A model generated the notes under the pieces. That model had not been told where the DNA came from, did no database searches, and saw nothing but the letters and a program-made list of their open reading frames with translations. 64,000 bases of DNA from Telopea speciosissima (lineage: Eukaryota > Streptophyta > Magnoliopsida > Proteales > Proteaceae), in the NCBI RefSeq assembly GCF_018873765.1, contig NC_057916.1:33703501-33767500 (forward strand), in the 5' to 3' direction. Below are positions 1 through 12,297 of the stretch, in pieces (the stretch's first letter is position 1; each line of letters begins with the position of its first letter). The translations under genes were made by a program, and so were the position numbers.

Positions 1-557
1 ATATTAAAAGGATTAAATTAAAATTTATGTACTTGTTTATTTACCGGTCCCCCCATACAGTACTATATAATTTGTAACATTGGTTAAGAATTCATAGTAT
101 TCTGCGTTGTAATGAAGGGGACCATATGATATGTCTTGCTTCCAATTCTCAGGATCTACAAATTTGTTAGAATTGCTGACAACCTTGACATAACTCATGT
201 AGGCTGTTTTATTGTCATCCTTAGGTATGAAATGACCACTTCCCATTTGAGGCAATGCCCTATTCGGAGGGCTGTAGACTTCTCCTCCCCATGCTATTAA
301 AGAAGCATGGTCACCTAAACTAGTGAATATAGATTTTGGCCAATATCCTATTAAGTCATCATAATTGCCATTTATATTGAAATTCAACCACCAATTCCCA
401 GTTGCAAAGTCCTGTCATTATTGACGAAAGAATAAGACTGTTAGAAGGAATGAAAAAAAAAATCCCAAGTCAACTCCATTTTGAGGAATTTATTAAGCCT
501 TAACAAAAAAAAAAAAACTACATACTTGAAAAGTTTCTCCAGAAAAGAGGTCTTCTA

Positions 558-646
558 AACATTGATAGCTTTACTTACATGATAGAAACAACAACAGAGT
601 GTGCACAAACATTGATAGCTTTACTTACATGATAGAAACAACAATC
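558..646. repeat. Short tandem duplication, two copies of about 38 bp
   Basis: The segment starting AAACATTGATAGCTTTAC occurs at about 558 and again at about 608, nearly identical, in the last intron of the neprosin pseudogene. It looks like a recent local duplication; no function is suggested. Confidence 0.8.
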
Positions 647-687
647 GTTAAAATTAAGCATAAGGAGTTTTATATCCAAAATGATGG

Positions 688-1030
688 TTGACACCCTGTA
701 GAGCTCGTTGAGATCTTCGATGTGATATGTATTTTGACATATGTTGGTTCAAGTCTGAACCAGACTGGGTGGGTCTCTAGGGACACTTATATACTTTATG
801 AGTTAGGGTTTTCTTATATTATGTTGTTCTCTCTTTGAAAGATGTGAGATTGAAGGTTTGTATTTTTCTTCACAGAAGTAGTGAAATCATTCTATCGCTC
901 GACCGTGGATGTAGCCTTCCTCCTTGGAGGTGAACCACGTAAATCTTGTCTTGTGCTTATTCTTCTCTTTCTCTTCGTTTTTCTTATGCAAAATTGTCAT
1001 TCTAGGCATTATTTTTCTAACAAATGTTGT
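688..1030 (+). mobile_element. LTR fragment, same family as the inverted copy at 60.5-61.0 kb
   Basis: This stretch of neprosin intron 5 runs through GTAGAGCTCGT, a segment around ATGTATTTTGACATATGT, and a segment ending near GTGGATGTAGCC and GTGAACCACGT. The reverse complement of about 60600-60905 follows the same order of motifs. The GTGAACCACGTTAAATC type of motif is common in plant LTRs. Both ends look truncated here, and no coding region is attached. Confidence 0.6.
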
Positions 1031-2609
1031 ATGTGGTCAAAGGAGTTTCGAAGCTTCTTTTGCATATGAATCTTTATTTTGTTCGCATCCACTAGGATAG
1101 TATAATTGGATGACATATGGTTTAGCTTGTCTTTTTTATGTTCAACAACATTAGTTTTTCCCATGATTCTTTTTTATTTATGCCTTTTGAACTGAGACAG
1201 TTTGTATATGAAGATAAATTTGGATTAGTTGTTATTTATCTTGATCTAAACAATTATTTTTCTTTCTTTCTTTTTTTTTTTTTTTGAGGGGGACGGGATA
1301 TAGTGCAAAACTGATGAATTTGAGTGCTAATTATTGGATAACGAATTAGGGTAAATGTCTCCCGCCTCCCTATTTGATCATATTTAGTTTGAGAAAATAA
1401 AAGTATGAAGGTTCCCTAAGGTTATGGAGTTTTGAGGTTAATAAAAAATGTTATTAAATTCTTAGAATGTAGATTTTCCACCAACTAGTGAATAGAGACA
1501 ATACTATTTTTATAATAAACTAAAATCTTACCTTCATAATTGCTTGTAGAGTAATAGATAATGGAATATGTTCTTACCCGATAGACAAGAAAACCAAGTT
1601 CATATATCGGACCACCATATGTTGAAACTGGTTCAATTGGCGAGCCTAAGGGATATCTAGAACTAATTTACACAAAGCCTGAACACAAAATATTGAAGCA
1701 TCCAGATCTAATAGAACCATTCACCTGTTAACAATTGACAATTCAAAAAAAATAAAAATAAAGATAGAAGAGATAACATATTATATATTGGTTGAATAAC
1801 TAATTTCTATAATAAAGAAATGGGAGGTTTGAGTACTGAAAAAAAAAAAAGACAAAAAGAAATTAGAGGTTTTGAAAGCATACACTCCAAAATGCAAATG
1901 TTCGGGTCACATTATCCTTGTATAACATTGGATTTACCTGATAAACATCAAGAAGATTAGAAAATTAAAGAGAAAATAAGTACTCTATACAATGACAATC
2001 CAAAAGTTTATTTAAATAATCCCAAAGCAAAAGGGATAAAATTTTACAAGTTTATTGAATCAAAATGAAATAAGTACAATGAAATAAACAATTTTGTGAT
2101 ATTTACATTGATTATTGTGTACTAGTAAATACATAAAAGAAAATTTTCAAATATGAATCTAGAAGATTTGAATAACTTTTCATATCATATAGTAATATAT
2201 ATGAATTCTTTCAAATTATTGCGAAGTGATATCTCTTGTAAAAGTTGTAACATTTTAGCATATAAGGTCAGGAAAAAAATGAAAGGAAATAATATAAAGC
2301 AACTTTTGGTTTTATATATATGACTATTAAGGTCAATTTTTGTTTGAGCTTATGGGGTTTGTTTATTAAACAATGTTGCTTAATAGCAAGAAACTTCACA
2401 TTAACTTTTATATTTTCTCTGAGGGGATGAAATATAAATTATGAAGATTTTAAATTTAATAGTAATGGAATTTACAAAAAGAACTCTAATAAATTAACCA
2501 TTTGGATGCAGATGAAAATATAAATTAGTTGAATGAGATATTGAAAATATTTATTAAAAAAATGGGGTTATTATTAATGAACTATAGTTATTGTGAACCA
2601 CTGACCTAC
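1031..2609. other. Intron sequence around exon 5, no further feature seen
   Basis: Apart from exon 5 of the neprosin pseudogene (1578-1724) this is AT-rich intron DNA. A T-run followed by GAGGGGGACGGG near 1265-1300 resembles the tails of retroposons elsewhere in the window, but I could not delimit an insertion. Confidence 0.5.
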
Positions 2610-3221
2610 CGTCCATCCAACATGTATACGGTTGTTTTGATATGTAAAACCACTTTTCAAGGCCAAAACAGCTTCACTGAATTGATCTACTAAAACATTC
2701 GGGCAATAAATGCTCATTGAGGCACGACCTCCATGAAAATTTCCTTCGGTTGTAATCCCAGCAATCTGAGTGAAAACAATATCATGTTAATAAATCATTG
2801 AAAAGAAGAAAAAAAAAAGAGGTGTGCATTTTAGTATCATTTCAATCTTTTATAATGATAGAACAGTTAGTTGCCATAAGTATCTTCAAAATCACATAAA
2901 TTCATAGAAATATGTAAAGTGTTATTCAACTTCAGAAAATCCAAAAAAAAAAAATAAAAAAAAAAACCTCACCAGGTAGAGTCAACTTACATGATATTCG
3001 TCCATGTTAAATGAAAGTGGATTGACATTTCTATTACGTCTTTCTGAAAGTGACTTTGCTCTTATTAAATCATCTCTTTGTATCCTTCTTATGGGAACTG
3101 TTTCTGCTGGACATGCTTTATTTGTGCGACTATCTCGTAAAGGTTTAATAAATGATGAGGCGTTATCTAACATTTTTTTCTGAAATAAAGTAGCTCCTTT
3201 TGGGAAGGAACTAGGTTTCAT

Positions 3222-4850
3222 CTGTTAAGTACAAATTTTGAAATGATTAATCAATTTTCAAAGAGTGAAACCCATAAGAAAGAATTAGAACCTAAAAAAA
3301 TAACATGTATGCCAATAAAAGTTAAAAATAATTGCTAAAGTTATTCCAAAGAAAATCCAAGAAAAAGTTCCTAAAAAAAATCACACAAGTACAAGCGAGT
3401 ATAAACTGAAATGAGAACTTTCTTTGTTGTATATCTTTGAGAAATCCTTTATGACATGTGATAATTAAATTAGGTTTATACTAAAAGAAAATTGCTCTTG
3501 ATCTTCTCAATAGGCATCACTAAGCACATTCTTCTATCCAAGTTGTTTCAATACAAATGAAATATCCTTATTCAAGAATTAGAGATCAATATAGCATTTA
3601 CATCCATCACAAAATTTAGCTGAGATAATAGCAAAATATGGTTCCTTTACAATAGTTGATTCTAACTTGATGTAGAATTTGAACAGATAGTTTTGTACAC
3701 AAAAAATATTCTCTAGTATTCATATAAATGCAATTGGTATAATTAACCTTTATTTATCTGTTTAGTAGGGGTATATATTATGATATTAAAGGGCACATTG
3801 TATAATTATATATCCCACACAAGGTTATTTGAGATTGAGCATAGATGAATATAGAAAATTAGTGGTGATCAGTGAATGTCATTTTCTAGGAGTTTTAATA
3901 GAAAGTGATACAATTAGACATAAATTTTCCAATGAGTGGAACAATGTTAATATAATGTTATAAATTCTTCAAAATTAGTACTAAAAGAAAGTGACTGTTT
4001 GTAGAAGAGAAGTCCTTGAGCCCTGTTTGGTAATGTTTCCATTCTCAATGAGTTATTTTGAATAGAAGTGATTTTTTTTTTGTGATTCTATCCCAAATGA
4101 GTGATTCTATCAGGCAGAAAGGTGTTTAGTATGATGGAAATGTTTCTTCACTTCTCCCCTGTCAAATCTCTAAATCAGACCTCCTTCTTTAACGTCTCTC
4201 CCCAACCTTCCTTCTCTTCCACCGTTACCCACATTCTACCCAATTGCCATGTTCGAGTGCACTATAGAAGAAAGATATCTTTGGGTTCATGGATAGAGAA
4301 GGAAAGCTTAAAGAAAGTAGAGAAAGACATGTGTTTGAGCATGGTCCATTCAGGTTAAATATCAGCATAGGACTTGAAGACCACGACTTTGTGATGTTGG
4401 ATAAGTTAGTGTATGGTTGTCACAGTGTGTTATAGCAATGGGAAGTAATGTGGTAGCTTGGCAGCTTTGGGTTGGTACAACAGCTTCATGGAGTGTTTGA
4501 GTCATTTTCAAGTCATGATATAGAGGAGCTCAAAAAACAAGAATTGAAGATAGTTGAGTTAGCTTCCCAGCCAAAGAAGATTCATAGCAAACAGACTCTG
4601 ATTGAGGAAGTCACGAGGAGATCAATGGCCAAAGGTCTGCTTCAGAGGTGTACCGGTCAACCGGATGTATCAATCAATGCTCCCAGTTATATCTAATGTC
4701 CAACTGGCTGCAGCTAGATGCCTAATTGGTAGAACGGATCCAATACCAAGAGAATTATTAGGTCAACCAATATGCGATTGGATGACAGCAAGGGAAATAA
4801 AGCTATGAACCAATCCCATCGGTTGATTTTGGTGGTCTACCAATTCCAGT
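3222..4850. other. First part of giant intron 2, mostly unassigned
   Basis: AT-rich intron. Around 4020-4110 the motif CCCTGTTTGGTAATG and nearby half-repeats resemble the end of a miniature transposon. From 4440 to 4810 there are short open frames of 60-80 codons, the best containing SSHDIEELKKQELKIVELAS, a charged helical stretch; this may belong to the upstream LTR or to an older insertion. I do not recognise a protein family. Confidence 0.35.
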
Positions 4851-4861
4851 AAAATTCAGTA

Positions 4862-5874
4862 TGTGTTAGGGTTTTGATGGAGCTATGAAACGAGCTTTTG
4901 GGACTCATTTTCATCATTCTCTTGAGAGCCAAATTGGAGAAACCCTAAGGAGAGAAAAGAAGAAGAGGAAGAAGAGAGGGAGGAGTGATTGCGAGCATTG
5001 AATCCACCAACCTACTACAATCAATTGGTTTGAAGCAACATTGAAGGGCCTGAATGGTAGTTGAACAATCATTGAAGACTTGGTGAGATTTCTTAAAAAG
5101 AGAAAAAAGAAAGACGAAGAAGGGTCCTACAAGCAAGGTTACGTTCACTTGAAGATTCAAGTTTTCCATCGCATTGGGCTATTTGAAGACTCCAATGTTC
5201 GTCAGCGCATTATCGATGACTTGTGCCTCCTCCAGATACCAAGAATCTACAAGATGACAAGGGTTGTAAGAGTTTCTATCATTTTTCCTAGTTTATTATC
5301 ATTCTTATATCCATTACATAGTTAGATTGTTTATTATTGAAAGACCTAGGCTATTGAGCTTTATTGTAAGGGCAACATCTTTAAGTCCATTTTCAGTTTA
5401 CGAAGGGATGTTCAGTGGGTGCTGGACATTGGGAGTAGGTGCTCCCTAGTAGTGGGTGTTGTCACTTGTATTAGCATTAATTTTTCTCCTAATTATATGC
5501 TGGGTAAATCTGACTGTGGGTACTCCGAGCTGTAGGTACAACTAAAAGTTGAGTATTGAGCATATAAGAAGCCTTAAAAGGTTTGCTCCATAGATGTGAG
5601 GAACTTGTCGAACCATGTATACTTTGTATTATGGATGTTTACTTGTGTATGAAGTGTATTGTATGCAGGATGGGTGTGCACACCGAGTAGAACTTGTCAC
5701 ATGGATTGCATGTCCACGTATGGTTAAGAGGAAAGATGTATCACAAAAATGTTTGTTTGAGATCATTAGTGCCTCTAGCTAGCATCACAGTACAATAAGT
5801 CGTTTATAAAGGGAAAACTTTGGATCATTGATTCACCCCCTCTGACCATTCTCAGTGTCAGCGATACCTCCACA
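4862..5874 (+). mobile_element. Putative 5' LTR and leader of a Copia element
   Basis: The block ends in CCTCCACA just before a canonical primer-binding site, as a 5' LTR should, and contains the LTR-end-like motif ATTCACCCCCTCTGACC near 5831. The left edge is a guess, set at TGTGTTAGGG near 4862, because no second LTR is present in the window to compare. Confidence 0.45.
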
Positions 5875-5876
5875 AT

Positions 5877-5888
5877 TGGTATCAGAGC
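5877..5888 (+). other. Retrotransposon primer-binding site (initiator tRNA-Met type)
   Basis: TGGTATCAGAGC is the standard plant Copia primer-binding site, complementary to the 3' end of initiator methionine tRNA. It lies two bases after the putative LTR end. Confidence 0.85.
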
Positions 5889-5929
5889 ACAAGGCTCAAT
5901 CACATCTAAATTAGTGTCTGAGTAACCAA

Positions 5930-8900
5930 GAGCAACATGACTATAGGGGAAGGAAGTTCAAAGGACTTAGGAAAGGGTTCCTATTTTGATGGCACATATT
6001 ATGTCTTCTTGAAAAGAAAAATACAGATATATGTTGGGTCTTTGGGATATGATACGTGGATATTAATTGTAAATGGCTACACAATACTCCACCAGCAGAT
6101 GTAGAAGCCAAGAAGGCCTATACGTACAACCTTAAATGTTATCATGTCAGGTCTGGAGAAAAATGTCATGGCCAAGGTGATGGACTAGGACATTGCAAAA
6201 GAAGTTTGGGATAAGTTGAAGAGTATCTATGAAGGATGTAAAAATCAGAAGGCCAAATTACAGATTTTTATAGCACAATTTGTGTACCTCAAGATGAAAG
6301 ATGATGAAACATTGACACCTACATGGTTAAGGTCAATGAGAGAGTGAACTCCATTAGAGGAGTTGGTGAGAAGATGATTGAATCAGATGTGTGTTAGAAG
6401 ATCCTTACATCTATATTGCTAAGATATGACTCCAAAGTCTCAGCTATTGAGGAGGCAAAGGATTCGTTTATAATTACCCTATATTAGGTGCATAACACTC
6501 TCAAAACATATGGAATGAGAGTAGAAAAGGGTAATTCCATTGACAAAGAAGCAACCTTCAATGCAATGAAGAAGTTGAAGATGAAAGAGGTTTTTAATGA
6601 GTCTAACAATGATGATGAGATTACAGCTCACTTCACCAAGAAGTTGAAGAAATGTACTTGTAAGAACAAAGGATAAGTTCTTTTCAAATGCTTCAATTGT
6701 GGCAAGGTTGGATTTTTTTTTTTTTTTTTTGCTAAGGGTCCTCACAAGGAAAATTTTACCAGTGATGATGAGAAAGATAAATGCAAAGGCAAAAAGAAAT
6801 TTTACTCCAACATGTTCAAGAAGAGAAAGTTCATCTCAAATAGAAGCAGTGACACTTTAGAGGATGACTTTGAAGATGAATCAAATGATGAGGATGATCA
6901 GAAACTTTTTATGCTTTTTGAAGACAACGAAAGTGAGTATTCAAAGAAGGATGAATCATCTGGTAAATAATCTAAAGGAGAGGTGAACTTGGAAGCTGAA
7001 CTTAGGGCTGCCATCAAGGAATTGAGAAAATCCAGGGAAAAAAAAGAAAATCTAGCTCCCAAGAGCTTGAAGAACAAGAACAATTAATTCTTGAGCTAAA
7101 GGAGTCTAGAAAGACAACTGAAGATCTTGAGACTCAATAAGTAGAGAAGATGTTTGAGTTAAAATAATACCGCAAACGTACGGGTCAATCGTAGCTACGG
7201 GTCGAACACGAGGAGATATACGCCACTCTATTTAATTAACTTAAAAGTAATGCAAAGTGGACCAAATTAAAATGTTAAATTAAACTAATTAAACTAATGA
7301 AAATTAATGCATCCTAACTCATAAGCATCTAACCAAATTAAGGGATTAAATTGGCGTCCTAACGCATGAGCATCTAACCTATACGCATGAGCATCTAACC
7401 TATCAAACTAAAGCGAATTGAAAGGAATAATAAAAACGCAGCCACACTTCATAATCACATAAAAAGAAATAAGGGAATAAAAGTGCATCCACATACCACA
7501 ACCATATAAAAAAATAAAAGAAATAGAGGGAGAAGAAGAAGAAGATAGAGAGAGATAGAGGAAAGGGAGAATGAGATTAAGGGTTTAGAGAATGAGATAC
7601 CTTGATGTGCTTGAATACTTGAATAAACTCACCATGGCTTCCTCTTCTAAATCTCCATGTCTTGTCATCAACATAGGAACTTAGACTAGGAAGCTTTAAA
7701 CTAAAACTATTACAACCATTAAACTAGACTTATGAAATCAAAACTAAGAACTTGAAATCAAAACTAAGAACTTAAGCCAAAAATAGGAAAGAAGAGAAAA
7801 TTTCACTAAGTGAATGAAATAAAAATTACACTAAAAACTGAATTAAAATTGAACTAGAAACTAACTAAAAACTGAACTAAAACTACTAACTTCTTACAAC
7901 CCAAAGGGCAAGGGGTATTTATAGGGGAAGAAGAGAAGAGAGAGAGAAGAGGGAAGTGTAGGAGAAATATTCCCTAAGAAAGAGAATATTCTCTTCTCCT
8001 TCCTCTTTACAATGCCTTGAATCCTAAGAAAAAGAAAAAAAATAGAAGAAGAAGAAGAAGATTATTTACATAGACTTCATTTACAGAAAAGTAAACTTCC
8101 AATTCTAACAAGTGCTTCCTTTTCTTTGTAGATATCTTCTCCAAGCAATAAAATCAAAACATCTTTGATTTTTCAACTTTCCATAGGTGAGAGAATATCT
8201 TTCAAAATAAATCTATCCCAAGTAGAATTTGAAGTGCCCTTGAAAAGTTGGAGGAGAGAGAGAGTAAGGGTGATGACTAGGATTCCTTCAAGAATAAATA
8301 AAATATCCATTCTGTCCTTCAGGAAACGTGGAGCATGGGGTGCTTATATAGGCCTCACCATTGTGTTCCTTGCGAAGAATCACCCAAAATAGACCCAAAT
8401 TTCGTCAATTTGGAGTTCGGGAGCCCAAGATATCTCAAGTTGAAGTTGGACTGTCCAGAGCCCTCCAAATGGAATCTTTCGGGTACAAGAAATATAACTT
8501 CTAATAATTGCGTTAAGGCCCCTGCAGTCTGAACTTTCGTTTCACTTTATCCCCAGCCGACTGTCAATAATTACAAATAAACCCCTATAGACCATTTTCG
8601 TGCCGTTACTTTAAACATCCGTAACTTCTTCGCTTCAACTCGAATCATGTGTCGTTTGAACCGCTGAAGCTGACTCGATGGGCTACACATCTAAGCCATT
8701 AACACCTTTAAACAGCTTAAAAACATTTCCTTAGCATCATCTCCTCCATTTTCACAAGAAATCACCTACAACCGAAAAGCACAAGAAAGCACCGAGTAAT
8801 CTGTCCAATGTGATAAAATGTATGCTTTATGCCCTAAGATTTCACACATAAATGTGCTCATCAAAAGACCTCAGAATGCACAAGGTTGGAGTTATAGCAA

Positions 8901-10640
8901 TTGGCCTTGAAAGCTCAGATAAATGAAGAGTCCAACATTTTGGTTGACTACATCGACTTTGAAAAGGAGATACAAGTGCTTAAAGCAAAGTTGGTCGAGT
9001 ATGAATAAGAGGAGTTAGGTAGACAAGACTCAACAGCTCAAAGCAAGGATACAAGTAGTGCTTCCAAGATGCATCCAAGGACAAGCAAGCTTGATGAGAT
9101 TCTTAGTGCTCAGAGGTCAACTCATATAAAGTTTGGTCTAGGGTGTGAAGAGGGTGAGTCATCCAAGAATGCTAAGACCAAGGCAAGGGAACACCCTAAA
9201 ACCCCATTAGAGTGTTCAAGAACCTAAAAGAAAAAGAGAGTAGGTAAAGAGAATAGAACCAAATAAAGGTCAGGGCAAGACAGTGAGACTAGTGAGAAGG
9301 GTCAATCAAGCTCCACCCATAAGACTAACCATGTAAGACAACAACAAAATTCATGTCAATGTAGGAAACTAGACAAGTTTGACTTAACTCAAGTCAACTA
9401 CCAAAGTCCAAGAAGATTTGAGAACTACAGGAGACAATACAGAAGACAAAGAGAGCCCATGAGACAAGACAACTTCTTCCATGGCTACTGTTTTAAATGG
9501 AACAAATATGGGCACAGGTTGATAGACTGCAGATTCAACTTGAGGCTGGTCAATTTTGCTGGGAGAAACTCATTTGCACCACTTATGGAGAATGAGGTTG
9601 AGTGTTATAGATGCAGCAACTATAGGCATATGGCCAAAGATTGTAGAAATACATTCCCACCATAGAGACGACAATAGGGCAGAGACAGTCAGGGTAGAGG
9701 TAGACAAAACATAGGAAGAAATATGAGGGCAGATGAGGTTAGAGAACAGAGTACTAGGCAGCAAAGAAGAGAACTCCAAAGTAGAAGCAGGTTCAGAAAC
9801 CACAGTCACTCAATGAAGTTTGGGTTCATAGAGGGTCAAAAGCAAATCCTTAGTAGTACGTACAGATGGATTTTAATTCTACTCCATGGATTCTAGATAA
9901 TGGCTGTTTAAGCCACATCATTGGGGAGAAAAAAAATTTCACAAGTTTCAACAGTATGCAGGAGGTTCAGTGCAATTTGGCAATTATGATGGTGCCAAAA
10001 TAGTAGGGAAAAATATTATCAACCTTAGTATTAGCTAGATATGTGACAAGGGCCATGAAGTGGTTTTCAAAAGCTAAGACTGTGAGATAAATAGAAGAAA
10101 GACTGGCCAGTTGATGCCAACTGGACAGAGGACCTTATAAAACTTGTTCATCTTGACATAGACAGTAAAGGAGTTATGCATGGTGTGTGAAGAAGAACAA
10201 GAGACATGGTTGTGGCACCGAAGACTTAGGCATATAGGGTTCAGGAAGCTAGCCAAGATTTCCCACAAGAAGGCTGTGAGGGGCATTCCTGTGTTGAAGA
10301 AACCCCCCTCCAACAATATTTGTGCTTCATATCAGAAAGGCAATCCACCAAGGATATTTTTCAAGCCTAATGAGAATCACACCAGTCAACCCTTGGAACT
10401 TGTGCACACGGATTATGTGGACCCATGAGGACAACAAGTATCACAAGGGATAGGTTTAAAGTTTCAAAAAGCAAGTTGAAGACCAAACAAGAAAGAAGAT
10501 CAAGTGTCTGAGATCTGACAGAGGTGGAGACTACACCTGGGTGGATTTTTAAGGAATTTTGTTATGAGAATGACATCAGAAGATGGGCCTCAACTACAAA
10601 GACACCTTAGCAGAATGGTGCACCTGATCATTGGTGTTCT
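5930..10640 (+). mobile_element. Degenerate Copia retrotransposon internal region (gag to integrase), truncated
   Basis: Frames broken by many stops still show, in order: a gag start (GSYFDGTYYVFLKRKIQIYV), a UBN2-type gag region (6180-6480), a damaged zinc knuckle near 6690 interrupted by a T-run, a long acidic and coiled-coil stretch, a knuckle with one lost Cys at 9489-9530, a good CCHC knuckle (CYRCSNYRHMAKDC, about 9603-9644), a protease-like PWILDNGCLSHI at about 9889, a GAG-pre-integrase motif (WLWHRRLRHIG, about 10210) and the start of the integrase core (TPQQNG-like, about 10600). Homology stops near 10640; reverse transcriptase, RNase H and the 3' LTR are absent. It lies in intron 2 of the neprosin pseudogene, antisense to it. 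The large gag with several knuckles suggests a Sire- or Tork-like lineage, which is a guess. Confidence 0.85.
7151..8863 (-). mobile_element. Solo LTR-like insertion nested in the Copia gag
   Basis: On the minus strand the block begins TGATGAGCACATTTATGTG and ends CTCAAACA, giving TG...CA termini. It is bordered by GAAGA on the left (7146-7150) and AAAGA on the right (8864-8868), a possible 5-bp target duplication with one mismatch. The Copia gag reading frame continues across the junction if the block is ignored. Minus-strand TATA-like boxes occur at about 7916-7924 (CTATAAATA) and 8342-8350. The end near 7170-7205 has the CGTACGGGTC and GTAGCTACGGGTCG motifs seen in some plant Ty3-type LTRs; the family assignment is tentative. 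Confidence 0.6.
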
Positions 10641-10849
10641 CCTTTATACCACTTGCTTAGAGAACCCTCTCTCCTATATTCTAACACTTAATCTTTAGGT
10701 CCCTAGCCAACCCTATAGAGTTTTATTAAAAACTCAAAATACATGGTTGGATGATATCTCGCCTTATCCCTAACCCAATAGAATGCATGTCTCCCAATCT
10801 CAAAAGAAAACTTTCCCACAGAGCAAAAGTAAAAACATAGACACAACAT

Positions 10850-10994
10850 TTCTTTTTTAACCCGAATATTATTTGGGACCTAGGGAAGCCCCTAAAACTT
10901 TATTAACACAAATAATAGACTGTAAAAGCTTACAGGGGAGAGGGGGGGGGGGACGGTCCACCTTACTCCAACCCAAAGGAGAAACTCTCTCACG
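10850..10994 (-). mobile_element. SINE-like retroposon with perfect 19-bp target duplication
   Basis: A 145-bp insertion lies between two identical 19-bp copies of AAAAACATAGACACAACAT (10831-10849 and 10995-11013). Its left edge is T-rich, that is, a short poly(A) tail on the minus strand, and it contains a C-run followed by CTCTCC, as does the tRNA-type SINE at 48.5 kb. This is the signature of target-primed reverse transcription. It carries no recognisable A or B box, so it may be a truncated SINE or a LINE end. Confidence 0.75.
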
Positions 10995-11047
10995 AAAAAC
11001 ATAGACACAACATCAAACGTTATAAAATAAAGGAAAAAAGAACTCTA

Positions 11048-11172
11048 TCCAGGAGTGTGGCCTACAGCAGCACTCCCATGAGTCTATCTCTCTCTTCCCC
11101 ATATGAAAAGACACCTATGCCGAGGAAGAGAGAGATAGACACATGGGAGTGCTGGCTTAGGCTACACTCTCG
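11048..11172. repeat. Fold-back element, arms of about 45 bp
   Basis: GGAGTGTGGCCTACAGCAG through CTATCTCTCTCTTCC is mirrored by GGAAGAGAGAGATAG through CTTAGGCTACACTC on the other side of a loop of about 25 bp. It is likely a small MITE or an RNA-hairpin-forming repeat. No target duplication was clear. Confidence 0.75.
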
Positions 11173-11659
11173 GACATAAAACTACTTCCCTAAAATGAAA
11201 TACCAATGAGTTGTAAGAGAGTAATGATTTTGAATTTGTGCAATGGGGTTAGGTAGTATGATCTCAATTACTATTTCAATAACTCTAAGAAAGTTTATGT
11301 GAATCTTGTATACCTGATTCATATTAATTCATATAGTAAATAGTATCAGAACAGAAATAGATAAGGATGCAAACCTGGATAGTATGATTTTTCAACGAAG
11401 GATGATCAAAAGCAGGTTGTTTGTTGATATCAACGCATCCATAAACATCACCTTCTTTAGTCTGTCAAAACAAAGAAACTCCATCAATTTAGCTACCATT
11501 TTTTCTTTAATTTCTCTAAATCATATTGATGGGATCAATTAATAATGGAGAGTCCCATCCTACGGAACAATTAAATATGTGTTTTTTTTTTGTGCCAAGA
11601 TGGGCCCACAACAATGGTGGCCCAGAGAAGGATTGGGCGTTCAAGAGGCATGAGCAGGA

Positions 11660-11928
11660 TTCTAGTAATCGATATCGGGATCGGTATCGGTATCGGTCTC
11701 AGCCTTGGCTGATATTGATACGATATTGATCCGGATCGGTCCGTATTGGTCCAGATCAGACAATTTTACCCCTAAATTTCAAGAAAAAAATTTATTTATA
11801 TTTTACCCTTGGCCAATACTCCTAGATCGGTATCGTATCAGTTAGGAATCAGTATCGATCTTTACTCATACCAATACAAATTGGTCGATATGAATGATCC
11901 GATACCTATTCCTTGAACCACGGGCCCG
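11660..11928. repeat. GATCGGTATCGG-rich dispersed repeat
   Basis: Repeated GGATCGGTATCGG-like words at the left, their complement (GATCCGATACC) at the right, and a TTGAACCACGGG end. The same vocabulary fills 13207-13640 and a scrap at 38940-39000. It is probably a terminal-repeat element family whose arms are rich in TATCGG. Confidence 0.6.
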
Positions 11929-12117
11929 AAGGGGAGCAAGGATTGGAGGTAGGGAAGTAAATCACCCAACCTCCCTAGATTTACACTAAATCCATTGGTT
12001 GGCAGCTATCATTGCACTACAATTTCATCCCTGAACAATTGAATTTGTTACCCAAATTCATTCACAAGTAGGGTTTTAAAACGTAGAATTGGGATTTAGA
12101 ACGGTCCCGGCCAATGA

Positions 12118-12297
12118 ATTTTTATCCTCTCGATCAAGTGTGGATAGCACTGCCCAATGCACCTATAAAGTGCATTCGACGGTGGCCAAGAACATGTTCT
12201 TAGATTTTTATCCTCTTAAGTGCAGTGGCCACCGTCGGATATAATGCACTTTAAATGAGCACTGGACAGTGCACCACACTTGAGAGGATGAAAATCC
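12118..12297. repeat. Fold-back MITE-like element
   Basis: The left arm TTTTATCCTCTCGATCAAGT through GACGGTGGCCA pairs with the right arm TGGCCACCGTC through ACTTGAGAGGATGAAAAT, giving arms of about 70 bp with scattered mismatches and a loop of about 40 bp. A second internal copy of TTTTTATCCTCTTAAGTG occurs in the loop. No clear target duplication. Confidence 0.75.

Noticed and set aside
558..646. Short direct repeats as a CRISPR-like array
   Set aside because: Only two copies without regular spacers, in a plant nuclear intron.
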